A stretch of 64,000 nucleotides of DNA from a bacterium D16-56. Lineage in GTDB: Bacteria; Bacillota; Clostridia; Lachnospirales; Lachnospiraceae. The translations under genes were made by a program, and so were the position numbers. Where the stretch lies: NCBI GenBank assembly GCA_003611875.1, contig RAYY01000008.1:62001-126000 (forward strand), in the 5' to 3' direction. Every line of letters begins with the position of its first letter. The stretch's first letter is position 1. The notes under the pieces were generated by a model. The model saw nothing but the letters and a program-made list of their open reading frames with translations. It did not search any database and had not been told where the DNA came from. This document shows positions 27,581 through 37,191 of the stretch, in pieces.

Positions 27581-28618
27581 CTATCCAAAAAGATTTAAAA
27601 ACCGTTCCAAACACCACATCTGCCATTTCTGGTTCCCTGTAAATCTTTTCATATCAAGGTTTTCTTGGAATTCTTGCCTTTTTGGCCCCTCCCATTTCTC
27701 AAAATATCTGTCCACTGGTCTTGGCATTGGTGTTTTATTGGGTACTTGAATTTCAGGATATCTTTTCCTCATTAATTCCCGTATAAGGTACTTTGGTTCT
27801 TTATTCCTCACCCTTTCCAAATCCAATGGCTCATCCATGATAAGTTTCGCATAGGGATCAAAATATGGCATTTGGGCCACGCCAAAGGCATTCATATAAC
27901 TGCTGGAGCTTTCAATCGAGAACACATCGTCTATAAATTTGAGAAAATCAATTCTATTATTTTTTATCCGGTAGCGCTCAAAAAGATATTTCATATCTTC
28001 TGCCTCTTTTAAAACTACAAAAGGATTTGTGAACATATATCTTTCCGCAAATTCATCAAATCCCCAATCTTTTGAAATCAGTTGATCCATCCCGCCAAAT
28101 ATCAGGTCGCTGCTTTCACCAATAACCATAAGCTCTATGCCATCTTCCTTCGCCTGTAACGCTGCTTGTAATATCTGAGGTTCAATAGAATGTACTGGTG
28201 CTGCTTTTTTCTCCATAACAATATCTACATATTTTTCCACAGTTTTCCAATCTATATCAACATAGTGGAGGTTTAACTTGTAATAGCTTGCATAATATTC
28301 TGCCCGTTCTAATTCTTCCTTTTGATAATTGCCTCCTAAAAACCGGAATGTATATGCATCTGTTCCTGGCATATAGGATGCTGCAATTGCTGAATCCATC
28401 CCTCCTGAAAGCAGAACACCCAATTTTTTATCCTGTATTTCCATAAACTGATTTTCAAATTCTCTGCCTATATCATCCGAAGTGCGGACGCCAATCCTTT
28501 CTCCAATAGGAAGCGGTTTAATATTTTTATGGTACATCCCATCAAAAAAATCTTTATTATCGTCTTCTATGTACCGAAATGCCATGTAGGAACTCATGCA
28601 ATATTTTTTATCAACCAT
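27581..28618 (-). CDS. asparagine-synthase-like ATP-pyrophosphatase domain protein
   Basis: This 345-aa cytoplasmic enzyme has the PP-loop motif LSGGMDSAIAA (near residue 70) and the synthetase half of asparagine synthases. The N-terminal glutaminase domain is missing, so another nitrogen source or partner would be needed. VIGESSDLIFGGMDQL fits the family's second ATP-site region. It sits between the radical SAM gene and a cytidylyltransferase near the distal end of the locus, suggesting amide or amidine chemistry on a sugar or side group. Confidence 0.75.
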   Translation of the reverse strand: MVDKKYCMSSYMAFRYIEDDNKDFFDGMYHKNIKPLPIGERIGVRTSDDIGREFENQFMEIQDKKLGVLLSGGMDSAIAASYMPGTDAYTFRFLGGNYQKEELERAEYYASYYKLNLHYVDIDWKTVEKYVDIVMEKKAAPVHSIEPQILQAALQAKEDGIELMVIGESSDLIFGGMDQLISKDWGFDEFAERYMFTNPFVVLKEAEDMKYLFERYRIKNNRIDFLKFIDDVFSIESSSSYMNAFGVAQMPYFDPYAKLIMDEPLDLERVRNKEPKYLIRELMRKRYPEIQVPNKTPMPRPVDRYFEKWEGPKRQEFQENLDMKRFTGNQKWQMWCLERFLNLFG

Positions 28619-28651
28619 TATTTGTTTTCTCCGTTCATATGTGATTACTAT

Positions 28652-29101
28652 TTAATCATACAATACTTTTGAGGCTTCATCGCTGGTCCAGCCCCTTACC
28701 TGATGCAATGCTTCTGTAATTTTTGTTGAAGAAATTCCCTTAGTATAAGGGAAATATACAATATGGATGCCCTCTTGCATAAAAGATTTTTCATACTCCT
28801 TCCATTTATCACTTCCATACCAGTCATCCCCCACAAATAACAGGCTTGCTCCCAATTTTCGGCAGGCAGCAAGCTTGTCCATATCGTATTGGGGGATAGC
28901 CGCATCAACATATCGACAGCTTCTCACAATTTCTATCCTGTCTTCAAAAGGAATAAAGGCCTGTTTTCCCTTGTATGAGACAAGTCTGTCAACCGTTACC
29001 CCTACAATAAGCTTGTCGCACATTCCTTTTGCATTCTTCAGAAGGTTTAAGTGCCCTATGTGGAATAGATCATAAACACCTGTTGTGTATCCTATAACCA
29101 T
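28652..29101 (-). CDS. tagD: glycerol-3-phosphate cytidylyltransferase-like enzyme
   Basis: This 149-aa enzyme activates a phosphorylated alcohol as a CDP derivative, by analogy CTP plus glycerol-3-phosphate giving CDP-glycerol. The HxGH nucleotidyltransferase motif is in TGVYDLFHIGHLNLL. RYVDAAIP and KGISSTKI match TagD/Gct. The substrate could instead be another phosphate. The next upstream gene encodes a CDP-glycerol glycerophosphotransferase-like protein, which supports a glycerol-phosphate decoration of the polymer. Confidence 0.8.
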   Translation of the reverse strand: MVIGYTTGVYDLFHIGHLNLLKNAKGMCDKLIVGVTVDRLVSYKGKQAFIPFEDRIEIVRSCRYVDAAIPQYDMDKLAACRKLGASLLFVGDDWYGSDKWKEYEKSFMQEGIHIVYFPYTKGISSTKITEALHQVRGWTSDEASKVLYD

Positions 29102-29116
29102 ATACTCCCTCCACTT

Positions 29117-30370
29117 TTATCCCATTCTGCACATCTCTATACATGCCTTAACAATATTGTCACTTATATTATTTGGTATTCTTTCCATATGTTTTTTTGA
29201 ACAGATAATTCTTTCTTCCAAATATTTATCACATCCCCTGGATAATTCCTCAATTTGTTTTTTCAGCCCTTCCCAATCCCGAACGGAATAGCAATAATCA
29301 CTAAACTCTGTAAGACATCCCTTTATGTTCTTCCCGCAATAAATAATTGGTTTTCCACTTAAGGCAAACTCCATGTTCAGTGATGAAAAATCAGCTATCA
29401 AAACGTCTGTTTTCTCAAATGTAATAAGGTAGTCCATTTCGGAATCCAAGCATATGTTATCTACAGAATTGATTTTTTCAAATAACTGCCTTACTTCTTC
29501 TTTTGTAAGTATCTTATTATCTATGAAGTTTGAAAACATCATAGGATGTGGTCGAATGATAAGGTTTAATTTTTGATTTGCTTCAAAATAGCGAATTAAT
29601 TTTGCACAATACAGGAAAAAGCTTGATGCATCATTGTTTTTCCCATCTAACGTCCATCTTGGAATCCATGTAAAAGTGTGGTTACTTCTATTAAATTTAT
29701 ATGAGGTATTAATTCGTTCAAACCGGGGAAAACCATAATAATATATTTGGTAGGAACCAATCAATGGGTGTTTATTTTTTGTCTCCTCCAAATATTCCTT
29801 CACCTCATGAGTGTCACAAAAAAATGCATATACATCTGACATAAACCGATGGCTGTAAACTGTTTTAAGATGCCTCCTATCCATTGTCATGCCGTAAGAT
29901 ATATAACATAATCTTGCTATTGAAGATAAACGCTTACACGAATAGCTCTGAGGGAAGGTATTGTCATATGGCTCTTGACGAAATATAATATCCGGATTAA
30001 ACTGTTTTAAATCAAGCCAGCCAAATTGTCCTTTAGCAGAAATCACTTCTCCCGGATACAACGATTCCCAATACTTTACTGAATTTATTAATGTTCCATC
30101 GCCCAACATAGTATTATAAGGAATAACTACAAGATAGGTTTCACACTCTATATATTCTTTTGCCCTGTCATAGACCGTTTTCAATGAATTCCATGTTTGA
30201 GGCATATATACAAGAAAAATTATGGAAATTTTTTCGTTAATTGCTTTTCTGGAAATTTTACTTTTTCTCCATCTTCCATTAATTGCATAAGTATATGTCA
30301 AACAATTCTTTCTTATCTTGATCAATTTGGAAGGAATATATTTTTTTAATTTAATTTTCAAATTTTCCAT
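29117..30370 (-). CDS. CDP-glycerol glycerophosphotransferase family protein
   Basis: A cytoplasmic or membrane-associated transferase with a GT-B-like fold. The C-terminal part carries IIRPHPMMF (RPHP motif), DVLIADFSS (DxSS-type region) and KPIIYCGKN, as in TagB/TagF enzymes that add glycerol phosphate to wall polymers. An N-terminal amphipathic Lys-rich helix may bind membrane. The start at 30370 (MENLKIKLKK) is preferred over 30394, though neither has a strong ribosome site. It lies next to the cytidylyltransferase that would supply the CDP donor. Confidence 0.75.
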   Translation of the reverse strand: MENLKIKLKKYIPSKLIKIRKNCLTYTYAINGRWRKSKISRKAINEKISIIFLVYMPQTWNSLKTVYDRAKEYIECETYLVVIPYNTMLGDGTLINSVKYWESLYPGEVISAKGQFGWLDLKQFNPDIIFRQEPYDNTFPQSYSCKRLSSIARLCYISYGMTMDRRHLKTVYSHRFMSDVYAFFCDTHEVKEYLEETKNKHPLIGSYQIYYYGFPRFERINTSYKFNRSNHTFTWIPRWTLDGKNNDASSFFLYCAKLIRYFEANQKLNLIIRPHPMMFSNFIDNKILTKEEVRQLFEKINSVDNICLDSEMDYLITFEKTDVLIADFSSLNMEFALSGKPIIYCGKNIKGCLTEFSDYCYSVRDWEGLKKQIEELSRGCDKYLEERIICSKKHMERIPNNISDNIVKACIEMCRMG

Positions 30371-30398
30371 GTCTCTTCTTTTAGTTCTTTCCATTAAA

Positions 30399-31805
30399 TT
30401 AGTTTGATTGGATATCTGCTATAAAATTTTTAATATTATCCTTCTCCCTTTTATATATTACTAAAAGTATAATGGTAATACATATAATCACAGCATATCT
30501 GAATAAAAAATTCAAATACAGCAAATTTGATAGTAAAATCATTGCCAGTCCACTAAAAAGCACAAACACATTAAACTTTGTATCATACATATATGTGATT
30601 TTAAATCTATATGAATTAATAAAATGTAACCCACATGAAACGGCATATCCGATTAATGTTGTATATGCCGCAGCAATATATCCAAATTTAGGAATGAACC
30701 ATAAATTCAACACAATGTTTGTACATGCAGCTACGCTGGAAATAAATGCAAACCATTTTTGTTTTTTACAGAATCTTTCAACACATGCATAAAGACTATA
30801 TATCATACAAAAAATATATCCCACAATAACCGGCGGAATCACATACACAGCCTTAATATATGCATCTCCTCCTAGTAAAATCATAATATCCGGGGCAAGG
30901 AATATTACATATAAACAGATAATCAAATAAAAAATAACATATGGCTTACTGTATTTTTTTATTTCTTCATGCTTTCTCAGACTTAATTTTTCAAACACCC
31001 ATGGATCCCATGCTGCGTTTAAAGAATTTCTCAATACATCCATCATTGCCGCACATGTATATGCAATCGAATATAATGCAACTTCTTCTGTATTACACAT
31101 TTTTTGTATCATTAAACGATCGGAAAACCCCATGATTGTTCCATTTAGATAATGAACAACCATGGGTATTGCAATCGGAAATGCATATCGGCAGTATCTC
31201 CATTTAAAAGACTTTCCCCTTACTATCAAATATAAAAACAAAGCTACATTTAATAGAATCAATGGTAAATAAAATCCAAAAAATCTTCCTTTTAGTTTAT
31301 CCTCTAAACAAATTGCCAATCCTACTGCAAGCACAGATGGAACAATGGATATTATCACAGAAAGAATCGCTGATTCCTTGTATTTCATTTCTGACCTGTA
31401 TTTTGTAAGCAAAATCTGAGTACATGGACTGAACGCCACATAAATAAAAATAATATGTATAGCATAATCTGGTATATCGATTATTTTCTCTATGTTGGGA
31501 ACAATGAAAACCCCTGCATAAACGGCCATAGAAATAAGCGTACCTAAAATCACAATTGTCGATATATATTTCTCAAACTCTGCTTCAAAATCATATTTTG
31601 CAAGCATTACCGTATCATACAAATTTAATGTACTCAGTACAGTTAATATACTTACCCATGTCGCTCCCACTGAAAATATACCAATCTCGTTTTTTGTCAT
31701 TAACCGGGTGAAAATTGGTGTTGTAATAAAAGCTAATCCTTTTACAAGAAAGTTACTTATTACATACCAAAACCCTGCTTTAAAAGCTTTATTATTGCTT
31801 GTCAT
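30399..31805 (-). CDS. wzx: polysaccharide flippase, Wzx type
   Basis: This 468-aa integral membrane protein has about 12-14 hydrophobic helices and little else. It belongs to the MATE/PST superfamily that flips undecaprenyl-linked repeat units outward. The opening SNNKAFKAGFWYVISNFLVK and the early FITTPIFTRL are typical of Wzx-type flippases. It is encoded on the minus strand in the middle of the locus, with the polymerase upstream, so it completes the Wzx/Wzy pathway. Confidence 0.85.
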   Translation of the reverse strand: MTSNNKAFKAGFWYVISNFLVKGLAFITTPIFTRLMTKNEIGIFSVGATWVSILTVLSTLNLYDTVMLAKYDFEAEFEKYISTIVILGTLISMAVYAGVFIVPNIEKIIDIPDYAIHIIFIYVAFSPCTQILLTKYRSEMKYKESAILSVIISIVPSVLAVGLAICLEDKLKGRFFGFYLPLILLNVALFLYLIVRGKSFKWRYCRYAFPIAIPMVVHYLNGTIMGFSDRLMIQKMCNTEEVALYSIAYTCAAMMDVLRNSLNAAWDPWVFEKLSLRKHEEIKKYSKPYVIFYLIICLYVIFLAPDIMILLGGDAYIKAVYVIPPVIVGYIFCMIYSLYACVERFCKKQKWFAFISSVAACTNIVLNLWFIPKFGYIAAAYTTLIGYAVSCGLHFINSYRFKITYMYDTKFNVFVLFSGLAMILLSNLLYLNFLFRYAVIICITIILLVIYKREKDNIKNFIADIQSN

Positions 31806-31806
31806 C

Positions 31807-32931
31807 TTATCTCTTGACTGTATTTTTGATTTTTACTGCCTGATCCCGCATCTTATATCCCAATGTCGTATTTTCCACCTTATATTCCTCATGCTGGTGT
31901 GATGGGGCTTCCATAATTTCAAGGAATGTTTCCATTGTAATTCCCAATTTTTTAATAATAAAGTCTATCCATTCATTCATTTGTTGTTCATCATACAACG
32001 GTTCACCATATTCCTTCATTGCTTCATCTCGGGTCATTTGTCCGCTTACGATCATACTTGAAAGATGGGATGTCCTTTTATCCACACCAAATTTTTTAGG
32101 GAACCAATATAACTGGACAAACCCAGTCAATATATTCTCCAGATGCTTTCTTCCATAATATTTAAATCCGCAGTATTCATCCAGCTCCCGAAATGCCTTA
32201 TCCCTGTTATACTCTATAAGATTAAGCGGCCTTACCGTTTTATATCCCAGCACATATTTGTCGGTAATCCGCTGGTTTGTATCAATAAATTTCAATTTAT
32301 TGATTGGCTTTGTTCCAAAAAGCCTGTTAAGTTCTTTTATATGTATCACATCCGTATATTGGTGTGTATTTCCACGCTGAAGAATTGATTCCAAAGAAAA
32401 ATTCAAACCAGAAAGAAAATATCTAATGTGATACTGTTTCATTTGATCATATAAAAACGCAAACAGAATATCATCCTGAGGAATCGCAATATTGGGAACT
32501 CCGGCTTTCATAAATGCCAAAATCAAATCATTAAACTGTTCTTCATCTGGCGTAACAGTTCTGTATTCAAAGCCTGTCTTTTCAATCAGTTTTTTTATAT
32601 TAGATTTTGATATTTCCGTATCATATCCATCATCAATATGTATGGCCAATGCACGTAATCCATATTTTGCCGCTATATACGCCAAATACGATGAATCAAG
32701 CCCTCCGGAAATCCCAATAATGCAATCATATGGCTTGTCCTTTTCACTATCCTTAATTTCAGCCATCAGCTTATCCAGCTTTTTCCTTCCTTCTTCATTT
32801 GGAAAATAAGTAGAGTTCTTTAACTCCAATGCCTCTTTGCAGTAATTGCAAACACCTTGTTCATCAAATCTAATTGTGGAATCCGATGAATCATCCATAA
32901 TGCAATTGACGCATCTTGTAATTCTTTTCAT
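31807..32931 (-). CDS. N-acetyl sugar amidotransferase (WbpG family)
   Basis: A protein of about 374 aa that swaps an acetamido group for an acetamidino group on an amino sugar, using ammonia. An N-terminal zinc-type module has CVNCIM and CNYC, followed by the PP-loop GISGGLDSSYLAY near residue 70. The late HLSSMIVSGQMTRDEAM is typical of the family. Start 32931 is chosen for its spacing after GGAGG. WbpG enzymes normally work with HisH and HisF homologues, and none is encoded in the window. It adjoins a dehydrogenase, aminotransferase and acetyltransferase, forming a likely pathway. Confidence 0.85.
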   Translation of the reverse strand: MKRITRCVNCIMDDSSDSTIRFDEQGVCNYCKEALELKNSTYFPNEEGRKKLDKLMAEIKDSEKDKPYDCIIGISGGLDSSYLAYIAAKYGLRALAIHIDDGYDTEISKSNIKKLIEKTGFEYRTVTPDEEQFNDLILAFMKAGVPNIAIPQDDILFAFLYDQMKQYHIRYFLSGLNFSLESILQRGNTHQYTDVIHIKELNRLFGTKPINKLKFIDTNQRITDKYVLGYKTVRPLNLIEYNRDKAFRELDEYCGFKYYGRKHLENILTGFVQLYWFPKKFGVDKRTSHLSSMIVSGQMTRDEAMKEYGEPLYDEQQMNEWIDFIIKKLGITMETFLEIMEAPSHQHEEYKVENTTLGYKMRDQAVKIKNTVKR

Positions 32932-32953
32932 TTCCATGTCCTCCACATGTTTT

Positions 32954-34030
32954 TTAAACAAAACGGCCTTTAAAGTCCATTGTGGAGCAATTCTCTAATG
33001 GCAGCTTTATTGGTCTTTCCTCATATGCTGATTTATAAATTGCAAGTACCAGTTCCAAGGCACGTTTCCCTGCCTGTGCGTCACATACTAGCTTTTCCCT
33101 TCCAGATATGGCCGCTATGACATTTCGATACAATTTGGAATGCCCGAATCCGTAAACATTAGGCGGATTTTCTGCACACTCCTCCTTGACCCTTTCCCCA
33201 TCTCCAAAATAATCGGAAAACTTCCATTCTTCTATAATGTTGACCGCTTGTCCCCCCGCTTTTACTGTGCCCTTTTCCCCAAAAATATAAAGCGTTTCCT
33301 CCAAGTTTTTAGGATAAACATCCGTGGTCCCTTCTACAATTCCATAACTGCCATTTCTAAATTTTATAATAGCAATCCCCAAATCCTCTGTTTCAATGTA
33401 AGGATGTATCAGCCGGTCTGTCATGCCAAAAACAGTATCGATTTCATCCCCCATCATCCAACGCAAAAGATCAATATTATGGATACACTGGTTCATCAAT
33501 GCCCCGCCGTCCTGTTCCCATGTTCCTCTCCAGGAGGCACGGTCATAATATTCATGATCTCGTGCCCAGCGTATATGTGCCGTACCGTATAAAAGCTTGC
33601 CAAATCTGTTCCTTTCAATGGCTTTTCGAATCTCCACTATACTTTTATTAAATCTGTTTTGATGACATGCACATATTATAAGGCCTTTTTCCCGTCCTTT
33701 CCTGATAATAGCATCTGCATCATCTAAAGAAAGAGCTATTGGTTTTTCAATAATCAGATTGCATCCATAATCCAGACAGTCCAAAGCAATTGCAGCATGC
33801 TTCCCAGATTCGGTTGCAACCGCCACAAGCTCCGGTTTTTCTCTTTCCAACATTTCCTTATAATCTGTATAAATACATATATGTCGATCCTGCAAATCAA
33901 ACTTTCTGATTTTATCTTCTGCGTTATTCCTCTCTATATCACAAAATGCAGCAATCTCCAAATTATTATTCACAGCAGACACCACATGATTGCATGATAT
34001 TCTTCCGCATCCGATCAACGCATATTTCAT
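32954..34030 (-). CDS. Gfo/Idh/MocA family oxidoreductase
   Basis: This 358-aa NAD(P)-dependent enzyme has an N-terminal Rossmann motif YALIGCGRISCNH and the EKPIAL segment characteristic of the family (near residue 95). In sugar loci such enzymes often make 3-keto sugars: WlbA/WbpB oxidise UDP-GlcNAcA before amination. Together with the aminotransferase, acetyltransferase and amidotransferase genes it fits a 2,3-diamino-sugar route. This is a pathway inference, not a proven substrate. AGGAG lies before the ATG. Confidence 0.8.
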   Translation of the reverse strand: MKYALIGCGRISCNHVVSAVNNNLEIAAFCDIERNNAEDKIRKFDLQDRHICIYTDYKEMLEREKPELVAVATESGKHAAIALDCLDYGCNLIIEKPIALSLDDADAIIRKGREKGLIICACHQNRFNKSIVEIRKAIERNRFGKLLYGTAHIRWARDHEYYDRASWRGTWEQDGGALMNQCIHNIDLLRWMMGDEIDTVFGMTDRLIHPYIETEDLGIAIIKFRNGSYGIVEGTTDVYPKNLEETLYIFGEKGTVKAGGQAVNIIEEWKFSDYFGDGERVKEECAENPPNVYGFGHSKLYRNVIAAISGREKLVCDAQAGKRALELVLAIYKSAYEERPIKLPLENCSTMDFKGRFV

Positions 34031-34225
34031 TATCTTTTTTCTCCTCTAATAATTAAAAAAACTAATTTGAAAAAACTTCTTTAAAATAGATTTTCCCAAC
34101 GGTCTTTATACCCATAAGCCAAATGATTTACCAACACAGTTCCCATATTTTCATAAAATATACTGAATCAATTGGCAAATAATTACGTTCACGAATATAA
34201 ATCACATAAGATACTATCTATGTAT

Positions 34226-34840
34226 TCAAAGAAGCTGCTCACAAACAGGTGATACTTTTCCATGGTTCATCATGTATATTTTCCCACATTCTTTACATTT
34301 CAGTTCCTTATCAAGTTTACACCCACATTCGCAGACATAACCTGCAATTCTTCCCGGATTTCCAATAATCAGCACATAATCCGGCACATTCTTTGTCACA
34401 ACCGCACCGGCCCCAACCATAGCATAGCTGCCAATCACATTGCCACATATAATTGTCGCATTTGCTCCAATCGTTGCACCTTTCCTGATAACGATATCCC
34501 TAAATTCATTCTTTCTATTAATAAAACTTCTTGGGTTTATCACATTTGTAAATACACAATTAGGACCTAAAAACACATTGTCCTCAATATTCACACCACT
34601 ATAAATTGCTATATTATTCTTAATTTTTACCCCGTCTCCAATATGGACGCCACTTTCTATAAATACATTGGCTCCTATATTACAGTCTTTTCCAATGACT
34701 GCGCCTTTTTGTATAATACACCTCTGCCATATAACTGTGTTTTTACCAATGTGTGCCCCTTCTTCGATCTCTGTAGTTTCATGTATTATGATGCTTTTTC
34801 TCACATCTCTTTTCAAAATTTCTTTTATTCTCCCTTCCAA
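34226..34840 (-). CDS. hexapeptide-repeat N-acetyltransferase (WbpD/WlbB-like)
   Basis: This 204-aa enzyme is built from left-handed beta-helix hexapeptide repeats ([28 protein letters not shown]), with a late AGAVVTKNV. Such enzymes acetylate the 3-amino group of a UDP-sugar. A short Cys-rich tail (CECGCK, CKECGK) after residue 165 suggests a zinc ribbon, uncommon in the family. No ATG gives the full family length: the first codon here is TTG, overlapping the aminotransferase by 16 nt, and a GTG 12 codons on is possible. It completes the amino-sugar set with neighbours on both sides. Confidence 0.8.
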   Translation of the reverse strand: MEGRIKEILKRDVRKSIIIHETTEIEEGAHIGKNTVIWQRCIIQKGAVIGKDCNIGANVFIESGVHIGDGVKIKNNIAIYSGVNIEDNVFLGPNCVFTNVINPRSFINRKNEFRDIVIRKGATIGANATIICGNVIGSYAMVGAGAVVTKNVPDYVLIIGNPGRIAGYVCECGCKLDKELKCKECGKIYMMNHGKVSPVCEQLL

Positions 34841-36003
34841 TTATTCACCGTGCTGATAACCCTATCAATTTCCTCCTGCTCTAGTTCTGGGAACATGGGA
34901 AGAACAAGTGTATGTCCGGAAACAAATTCTGCATTCGGCATATCTCCTTTTTTATAACCCAAATGTTCAAATACTTTCTGTAAATGAAATGGAACCGGAA
35001 AATACACTCCGCTTTTTATCCCGTTATCCTCCAAATATTTTCTAAAACCATCCCTGTTTTCCACTGCAAGTACATAAACATAATAAATTGGTACGTTATA
35101 TTTCAAAACTTGAGGCTTTTTAACTAATGGATTGACTATCCCAGTATCATAATAATCTGCAATCGATCTTCTCCTCTCATTCCATTCATCCAAATAATGT
35201 AATTTTACATTTAGAATTGCCGCCTGAATGGCATCTAGCCTTGAATTATATCCATTAACAAAATTATAATATTTCGGTAAATTCCCGTAAAAATCAATAT
35301 TTTCCCCCAAAAAATCTATCTTATTTTTCAATCCATATGTATACATTCCATCCAAACCACTTCCATGCACCCGTAATGCTCTGCATTGTCTATAAATACT
35401 TGTGTCATTTGTAATAATCATCCCTCCGTCACCAGCACCACCAAGATTCTTTGTTGGGAAAAAGGAAATACACCCAGCATCACTAAGACTCCCTGCCTTT
35501 TTTCCTTTATAATCGGCCCCTGCCGCCTGCGCAGCATCTTCAATTACTTTTAACCCATGTTTCCTGGCTATCTCATTTACCATATCCATATCTGCACATT
35601 GACCATATAAATGGACTGGTATAATTGCTTTTGTCCTGCTTGTAATTTTCTTTTCTGCCTCTATTGGGTCTAGTAAATAAGTATCCTTTGTGCAATCCAC
35701 AAAAACCGGGATTGCACCTACGGCTGCAATTGCCTCTGCTGTAGCTATATAACTCATTGCAGATGTAATCACCTCATCCCCAGGCTTTATACCACACGCC
35801 TTCAATGCCATAACAAGTGCATCCGATCCATTTCCCACTCCAACTGCATATTTAACCCCACAATAATCCGCAAATGCATTCTCAAAATCCTCAACCGTTT
35901 TTCCAAGTATATATTGACCTGAATGAAGCACAGAGAGAGCTGCATTGTCTAATTCTTCTTTTATCGATTGATACTGCCTGGTTACATTCATTGCTGGTAT
36001 CAT
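34825..36003 (-). CDS. DegT/DnrJ/EryC1/StrS family sugar aminotransferase
   Basis: A PLP enzyme that transfers an amino group onto a keto sugar. Landmarks are [14 protein letters not shown] (PLP phosphate loop, near residue 60), [11 protein letters not shown] (near 160) and the catalytic Lys in [14 protein letters not shown] near 185. Start 36003 ([13 protein letters not shown]) fits family length, though AAAGGAG is 11 nt away; the frame continues to 36054. It probably acts between the dehydrogenase and the acetyltransferase of the diamino-sugar route. Confidence 0.9.
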   Translation of the reverse strand: MIPAMNVTRQYQSIKEELDNAALSVLHSGQYILGKTVEDFENAFADYCGVKYAVGVGNGSDALVMALKACGIKPGDEVITSAMSYIATAEAIAAVGAIPVFVDCTKDTYLLDPIEAEKKITSRTKAIIPVHLYGQCADMDMVNEIARKHGLKVIEDAAQAAGADYKGKKAGSLSDAGCISFFPTKNLGGAGDGGMIITNDTSIYRQCRALRVHGSGLDGMYTYGLKNKIDFLGENIDFYGNLPKYYNFVNGYNSRLDAIQAAILNVKLHYLDEWNERRRSIADYYDTGIVNPLVKKPQVLKYNVPIYYVYVLAVENRDGFRKYLEDNGIKSGVYFPVPFHLQKVFEHLGYKKGDMPNAEFVSGHTLVLPMFPELEQEEIDRVISTVNNWKGE

Positions 36004-36056
36004 ATAACTGCAATCTCCTTTAGCATATTCCATGAACGCTTCTATTATCTTCATTC

Positions 36057-37169
36057 CTATTCTTCCATCATAAGATAATAATCTGCTACTGGTTTCATAA
36101 CCTGGTCAATTGAGACCGTGTCTTCTGCAAATTTCCTAATCCGGTTAGATAATTCATCACACTGGTATTTATCCACCAATCCATTATAAAAATTTAAGAC
36201 ATCCTTCATTTTAACCGGCTGATCATCAATGCTGATCTGCAGTGCAAAATCCTCATGTGCATCCCTGAATACGTCAATTTCTGTTGAGTAAATAAATGGT
36301 ATGCCTTTTGCCATGTATTCTCTCGTCTTTATTTCCGATGAAATCATAACTCCTGTTCTATGGCGTCCAAGAGAAGCAACGGCCAAATGACAAATATCAT
36401 ACACATGATCAAGCTCCTCCCCTACAAGATTTCCATAAAAAAAGACTCTGTCTTTTATGAGTCCTTTTGAAGCTAACTGCCTGTATTCCTCCACCTTTTG
36501 TGCATTACTAACTCCGCCAACTAAATGTATCCGTATATCCTCAGTCCCGTCATCTTCATAATAATCAAAAAATCCCTGCAAAAGCCTGTCCACACCATGC
36601 CAGTACTCAAAATCCCCAACCATGCAAATATCCAATCCATCATTTCTCTGTTTCTGCCTTTTGATATTGACACTATGAATATCAATACCATTATGTGTTT
36701 GAATTGCCGGAATTCCCCATACCATTTTTTTCTTATCAAAAATAACAATACGATCCACATACTTATAAAGATATTTTCGATAAATCAAATCTCTATAGTA
36801 TAACAAATTTTTTCTTCGCTCCTGGTCATATGGATAAGTTGGAAGTTCCAGAATGATTTTGAAATCCGGCTTTATCTTCTTTAATTTCTTAAAAAAAGAA
36901 AGCATATGATAATCCGTATAAACATGCCTGTGATACATTCCATCATACTTTTGTACCATATCTTCTAACAAACCATACCAGTCTATTGTCGAGCTATGGA
37001 AAGGAAATGCTCGTTTCACCTTTGGGAGTATTTCTTTTTTAATAATATGTGTCTCTACACCTGCCCTATTTAATGCCGACACTTGCCAGTCAATCTTCTT
37101 TTTTATTCCTGATGATTCAGAAGTCAACAAGTTTGTATCAGTTAGAGCAATAATATAAGCAATATTCAT
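36057..37169 (-). CDS. glycosyltransferase, GT-B fold
   Basis: A protein of about 370 aa without membrane helices. It begins MNIAYIIALTDTNL and carries a GT1/GT4-type C-terminal half: FFYGNLVGEELDHVYDICH and the donor-site-like VASLGRHRTGVMISSEIK. It adds a sugar to the growing repeat unit; donor unknown. The start at 37169 has AAGGA 7 nt before it and is preferred over 37184. It lies between the aminotransferase and polymerase genes. Confidence 0.8.
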   Translation of the reverse strand: MNIAYIIALTDTNLLTSESSGIKKKIDWQVSALNRAGVETHIIKKEILPKVKRAFPFHSSTIDWYGLLEDMVQKYDGMYHRHVYTDYHMLSFFKKLKKIKPDFKIILELPTYPYDQERRKNLLYYRDLIYRKYLYKYVDRIVIFDKKKMVWGIPAIQTHNGIDIHSVNIKRQKQRNDGLDICMVGDFEYWHGVDRLLQGFFDYYEDDGTEDIRIHLVGGVSNAQKVEEYRQLASKGLIKDRVFFYGNLVGEELDHVYDICHLAVASLGRHRTGVMISSEIKTREYMAKGIPFIYSTEIDVFRDAHEDFALQISIDDQPVKMKDVLNFYNGLVDKYQCDELSNRIRKFAEDTVSIDQVMKPVADYYLMMEE

Positions 37170-37191
37170 CTGAATTCCTTTCATTCATATC

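Noticed and set aside
30370-30390. TTCTTTTAGT match to the 12-bp operator boxes
   Set aside because: Single box within coding sequence, with no second box at 21 bp; chance match.
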